Made by a program: the position numbers and the translations under genes. Under the pieces are notes generated by a model. The model was given only the letters and a program-made list of their open reading frames with translations, was not told the DNA's origin and did not search any database. DNA of 64,000 bases from Gemmataceae bacterium (GTDB lineage Bacteria; Planctomycetota; Planctomycetia; Gemmatales; Gemmataceae): NCBI GenBank assembly GCA_025055795.1, contig JANWVV010000009.1, positions 44,676-108,675 of the forward strand, written 5' to 3'. Position 1 is the stretch's first letter, and every line of letters begins with the position of its first letter. Below are positions 61,836-64,000 of the stretch, in pieces.

Positions 61836-63677
61836 TCAGGGAAGCAATTGCAGGCAGCGGGTACGGTTGACCTGATCGAGCAGGGCTTCGAATTCAGGGA
61901 CAGCTTTAGGCCCCAGGTCTTCGCCGGTGCGGAGGCGGACCGCTACGGTCTCGCTCGCCACCTCCTTGTCCCCCACCACCAGAATGTAAGGGATTTTCTG
62001 GAGCTGGGCTTCGCGGATTTTGGCATTCATGCGGGCGCTGCTCAGGTCGGCGCTGACCCGGAAATCCTTTTCCGTCCAGCGTTGGAGCAACCGCCGGACG
62101 TACTCATGGTGGCGATCGGCGATCGGCACCAGGACCACTTGCACCGGTGCTAACCACACGGGAAACGCCCCCGCGTATAACTCAATCAGGTAAGCCAGCA
62201 TCCGTTCCATGGTGCTGATGACGCCGCGGTGAATCATCACCGGACGCTTGGGCCGATCGTCACTGTCCTTGTATTCCAGCTCAAACTGATTCGGCAGGTG
62301 GAAATCCAACTGGATAGTCGACAGAGTTTCTTCGCGACCCATGACGTCCTTGACTTGCACGTCGATTTTGGGGCCATAGAAGGCGGCTTCTCCCTCCGCC
62401 TCGAAAAAGGGCAAACCATGTTCGACCAGCGCCTCCCGGAGCATGGCTTCCCCTGTGGCCCACATTTCGGGGTTGTCCACATATTTCTCCTTGTCGTCAG
62501 GATCATGCTTGGACAAGCGGAAGCGGTAATCGGTGATGCCCAGATCGCGGTAGGCCTTTTTCATTAGCTCCAGGACCCCGGCGATTTCTTCCTTGATCTG
62601 GTCCGGACGGACAAACAGATGAGCGTCGTTGAGGGTCATGCACCGGACCCGGGACAAGCCGCCCACCACGCCGGAACGCTCGTAGCGGTACATCGTGCCT
62701 AGCTCGGCGATACGCACCGGCAGGTCGCGGTAACTGCGGGGTTTGCTCTTATATACCTGGATGTGATGAGGGCAACACATGGGTCGCAGCACCAGCTCTT
62801 CCCCCTCGCCCAGTTGCATGGGGGGAAACATGTTTTCTTTGTAATGCGCCCAATGACCCGACTGGATATAAAGCTCCTTTTTGGCGATGTCAGGCGTATA
62901 GACATGTTCGTAGCCGGCTTTACGTTCATATTCGGTGATAAACGATTCCAGTAACCGGCGGATGGTGGCTCCCTTAGGCAGGAGCATGGGAAAGCCGGAG
63001 CCGAAGATCGGTTCATTGGCAAACAGTTCCAGTTCGCGTCCGAGTTTACGGTGATCGCGTCGGGCCGCTTCCTCCAGGCGAGCCAGATGAGCCTGCAGAT
63101 CAGCCGCCGTGGCCCAGGCAGTCCCATGGAACCGCTTGAGCATTTTGTTACGACTATCACCGCGCCAATACGAACCGGTTACCTGCAGGATACGGAAGGC
63201 GTCAGGGTCCAGGTTGCCCGTGGCCTCCACGTGCGGCCCACGACACAAATCAATAAAACCATCGTGTTGATAGACCGTAATGACCGGCGGACCGCTGGCG
63301 GCGTTGCCGTACTCGTCCTGACCGCGAGTCAGACCCTCGATCAGTTCCAACTTGTAAGGATTGTCCCGGAATAGCTGGCGGGCCTCCTCTGGAGTGACTT
63401 CACGCACGTGGAACCGATGATTTTCGCGGATGATCTGCCGCATCCGCTCGCTGATCCAGCGTAGATCTTCCTCGCTGGGAGTGACGTCCAGGTCAAAATC
63501 ATAATAAAAGCCGTATTCTACTGGTGGTCCGATGGTCGGTTTGGCTTGAGGAAACCGCTCGACGACCGCCTGAGCCAGCACATGGGCAAACGAATGCCGC
63601 AGCTTGTAAAGCACCGGATCGTAATCCTTGGGAATGTAACGTTCACTGGCCGCTTTCAATTCTGCTTCCGTTGCCAT
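61836..63677 (-). CDS. thrS: Threonyl-tRNA synthetase lacking the TGS domain
   Basis: A 613-residue class II synthetase. The editing domain appears at once (RHSFAHVLAQAVVERFPQ near 27-44, then DLCRGPHVEATG). The catalytic core has MCCPHHIQVYKSKPRSYRDL, including the zinc Cys and His, motif 2 in ELGTMYRYERSG, and motif 3 near IHRGVISTMERMLAYLIE. An anticodon-binding domain follows (LAPVQVVLVPIADRHHEYV). The N-terminal ~60-residue TGS domain of E. coli ThrRS is missing. The ATG at 63677 is used; upstream frame to 63731 is too short to hold TGS. Confidence 0.95.
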   Translation of the reverse strand: MATEAELKAASERYIPKDYDPVLYKLRHSFAHVLAQAVVERFPQAKPTIGPPVEYGFYYDFDLDVTPSEEDLRWISERMRQIIRENHRFHVREVTPEEARQLFRDNPYKLELIEGLTRGQDEYGNAASGPPVITVYQHDGFIDLCRGPHVEATGNLDPDAFRILQVTGSYWRGDSRNKMLKRFHGTAWATAADLQAHLARLEEAARRDHRKLGRELELFANEPIFGSGFPMLLPKGATIRRLLESFITEYERKAGYEHVYTPDIAKKELYIQSGHWAHYKENMFPPMQLGEGEELVLRPMCCPHHIQVYKSKPRSYRDLPVRIAELGTMYRYERSGVVGGLSRVRCMTLNDAHLFVRPDQIKEEIAGVLELMKKAYRDLGITDYRFRLSKHDPDDKEKYVDNPEMWATGEAMLREALVEHGLPFFEAEGEAAFYGPKIDVQVKDVMGREETLSTIQLDFHLPNQFELEYKDSDDRPKRPVMIHRGVISTMERMLAYLIELYAGAFPVWLAPVQVVLVPIADRHHEYVRRLLQRWTEKDFRVSADLSSARMNAKIREAQLQKIPYILVVGDKEVASETVAVRLRTGEDLGPKAVPEFEALLDQVNRTRCLQLLP

Positions 63678-64000
63678 AGCACTCACCCGGTAACAACCTA
63701 CATACATACCAATTTCATCCAAAAATAACACCGGCAGCGTTGACGCCTACAGCCAGATGTCTCAAAACTAACATTCGAATCTCCAATTTCTGTTTCTCCA
63801 AACCTAAGCTTATGGAAATTTATCATGGGATTCAAAACTAATCATGCCGCACCTGCCCACTGCTTGGCCCATAATCAGTGGCATAGTCGCGGCACGGTTT
63901 TTGCTCAGCATAACTCTTGCGTTTTGTTCGATGACGACAATGATGTGGAATAAATCTTCATAATCGATCAGTCCCACGTCAAACGGTGGGATTCCCCCAA
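63678..64000. other. Intergenic region at window end
   Basis: AT-rich sequence upstream of thrS, likely carrying its promoter. No ORF or RNA gene is recognised, and the next gene is outside the window. Confidence 0.35.

Overview
The window is GC-rich bacterial chromosome that looks like a planctomycete, most likely of the Gemmata/Gemmataceae type. The pointers are tetrahydromethanopterin (H4MPT)-linked C1 genes in a bacterium, a TIGR03000-type cysteine-rich secreted protein, two large Ser/Thr kinases (one with a WD40 sensor half), PA14-cytochrome and cytochrome-copper monooxygenase fusions, a CehA/McbA metallohydrolase, and loosely packed genes separated by AT-richer gaps of 200-900 bases. 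The taxonomic call is inference from gene content. TGA is used as a normal stop by many genes here, so the genetic code is standard.

Layout. 1-2147: end of mnmA and a DcuC-family transporter. 2307-5408: a C1 block with ftr on the minus strand, diverging from fwdD, a 44-codon ORF and fwdB. fwdB contains one in-frame TGA exactly where the metal-ligand Cys/Sec of formylmethanofuran dehydrogenase sits, followed by a SECIS-like hairpin. 5777-13310: sialate O-acetylesterase, pyrH, a zinc-ribbon membrane protein, a CehA/McbA hydrolase with EF-hands and a small secreted protein. 14249-17911: alpha/beta hydrolase, DUF3754 protein and a DnaJ/CbpA co-chaperone. 18018-19441: a small HExxH membrane protein, then rnpA and yidD. 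19860-24062: a sensor Ser/Thr kinase followed by an FHA-GAF-class III cyclase. 24314-28635: phosphate transport, with pstB diverging from pstS and a pstC-pstA fusion. 28836-31863: methyltransferase, stand-alone E2-type acyltransferase, hypothetical protein and DUF486 protein. 31868-33857: rluD-like gene and a membrane-anchored helical-repeat protein. 34674-37873: acyl-CoA synthetase and thiolase. 37987-39993: cytochrome c-copper monooxygenase and a redoxin. 40614-41614: tRNA-Asp and a putative molybdenum-cofactor carrier. 41889-46205: the rplI, ssb, rpsF, pth, rplY group. 46640-47497: lpxA with its terminator. 47828-53388: WD40 kinase and a concentrative nucleoside transporter. 53475-56711: five-heme PA14 cytochrome. 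57605-63677: M24 peptidase, TIGR04282 glycosyltransferase, tRNA-Leu, Cys-rich TIGR03000 protein and thrS.

The most notable system is the C1 block. The FwdB homologue keeps the four N-terminal cysteines of a [4Fe-4S] site, lies with a FwdD-type molybdopterin-dinucleotide subunit, and has a putative selenocysteine at the tungsten/molybdenum ligand position. Together these suggest a redox-active formylmethanofuran-dehydrogenase module in a bacterium, unlike the metal-free Fhc complex of methylotrophic proteobacteria. FwdA, FwdC, fae, mch and the Sec machinery (selA, selB, selC, selD) are not in the window, so the claim rests on sequence and context. No rRNA, CRISPR array, insertion sequence, prophage or integrase gene was seen.
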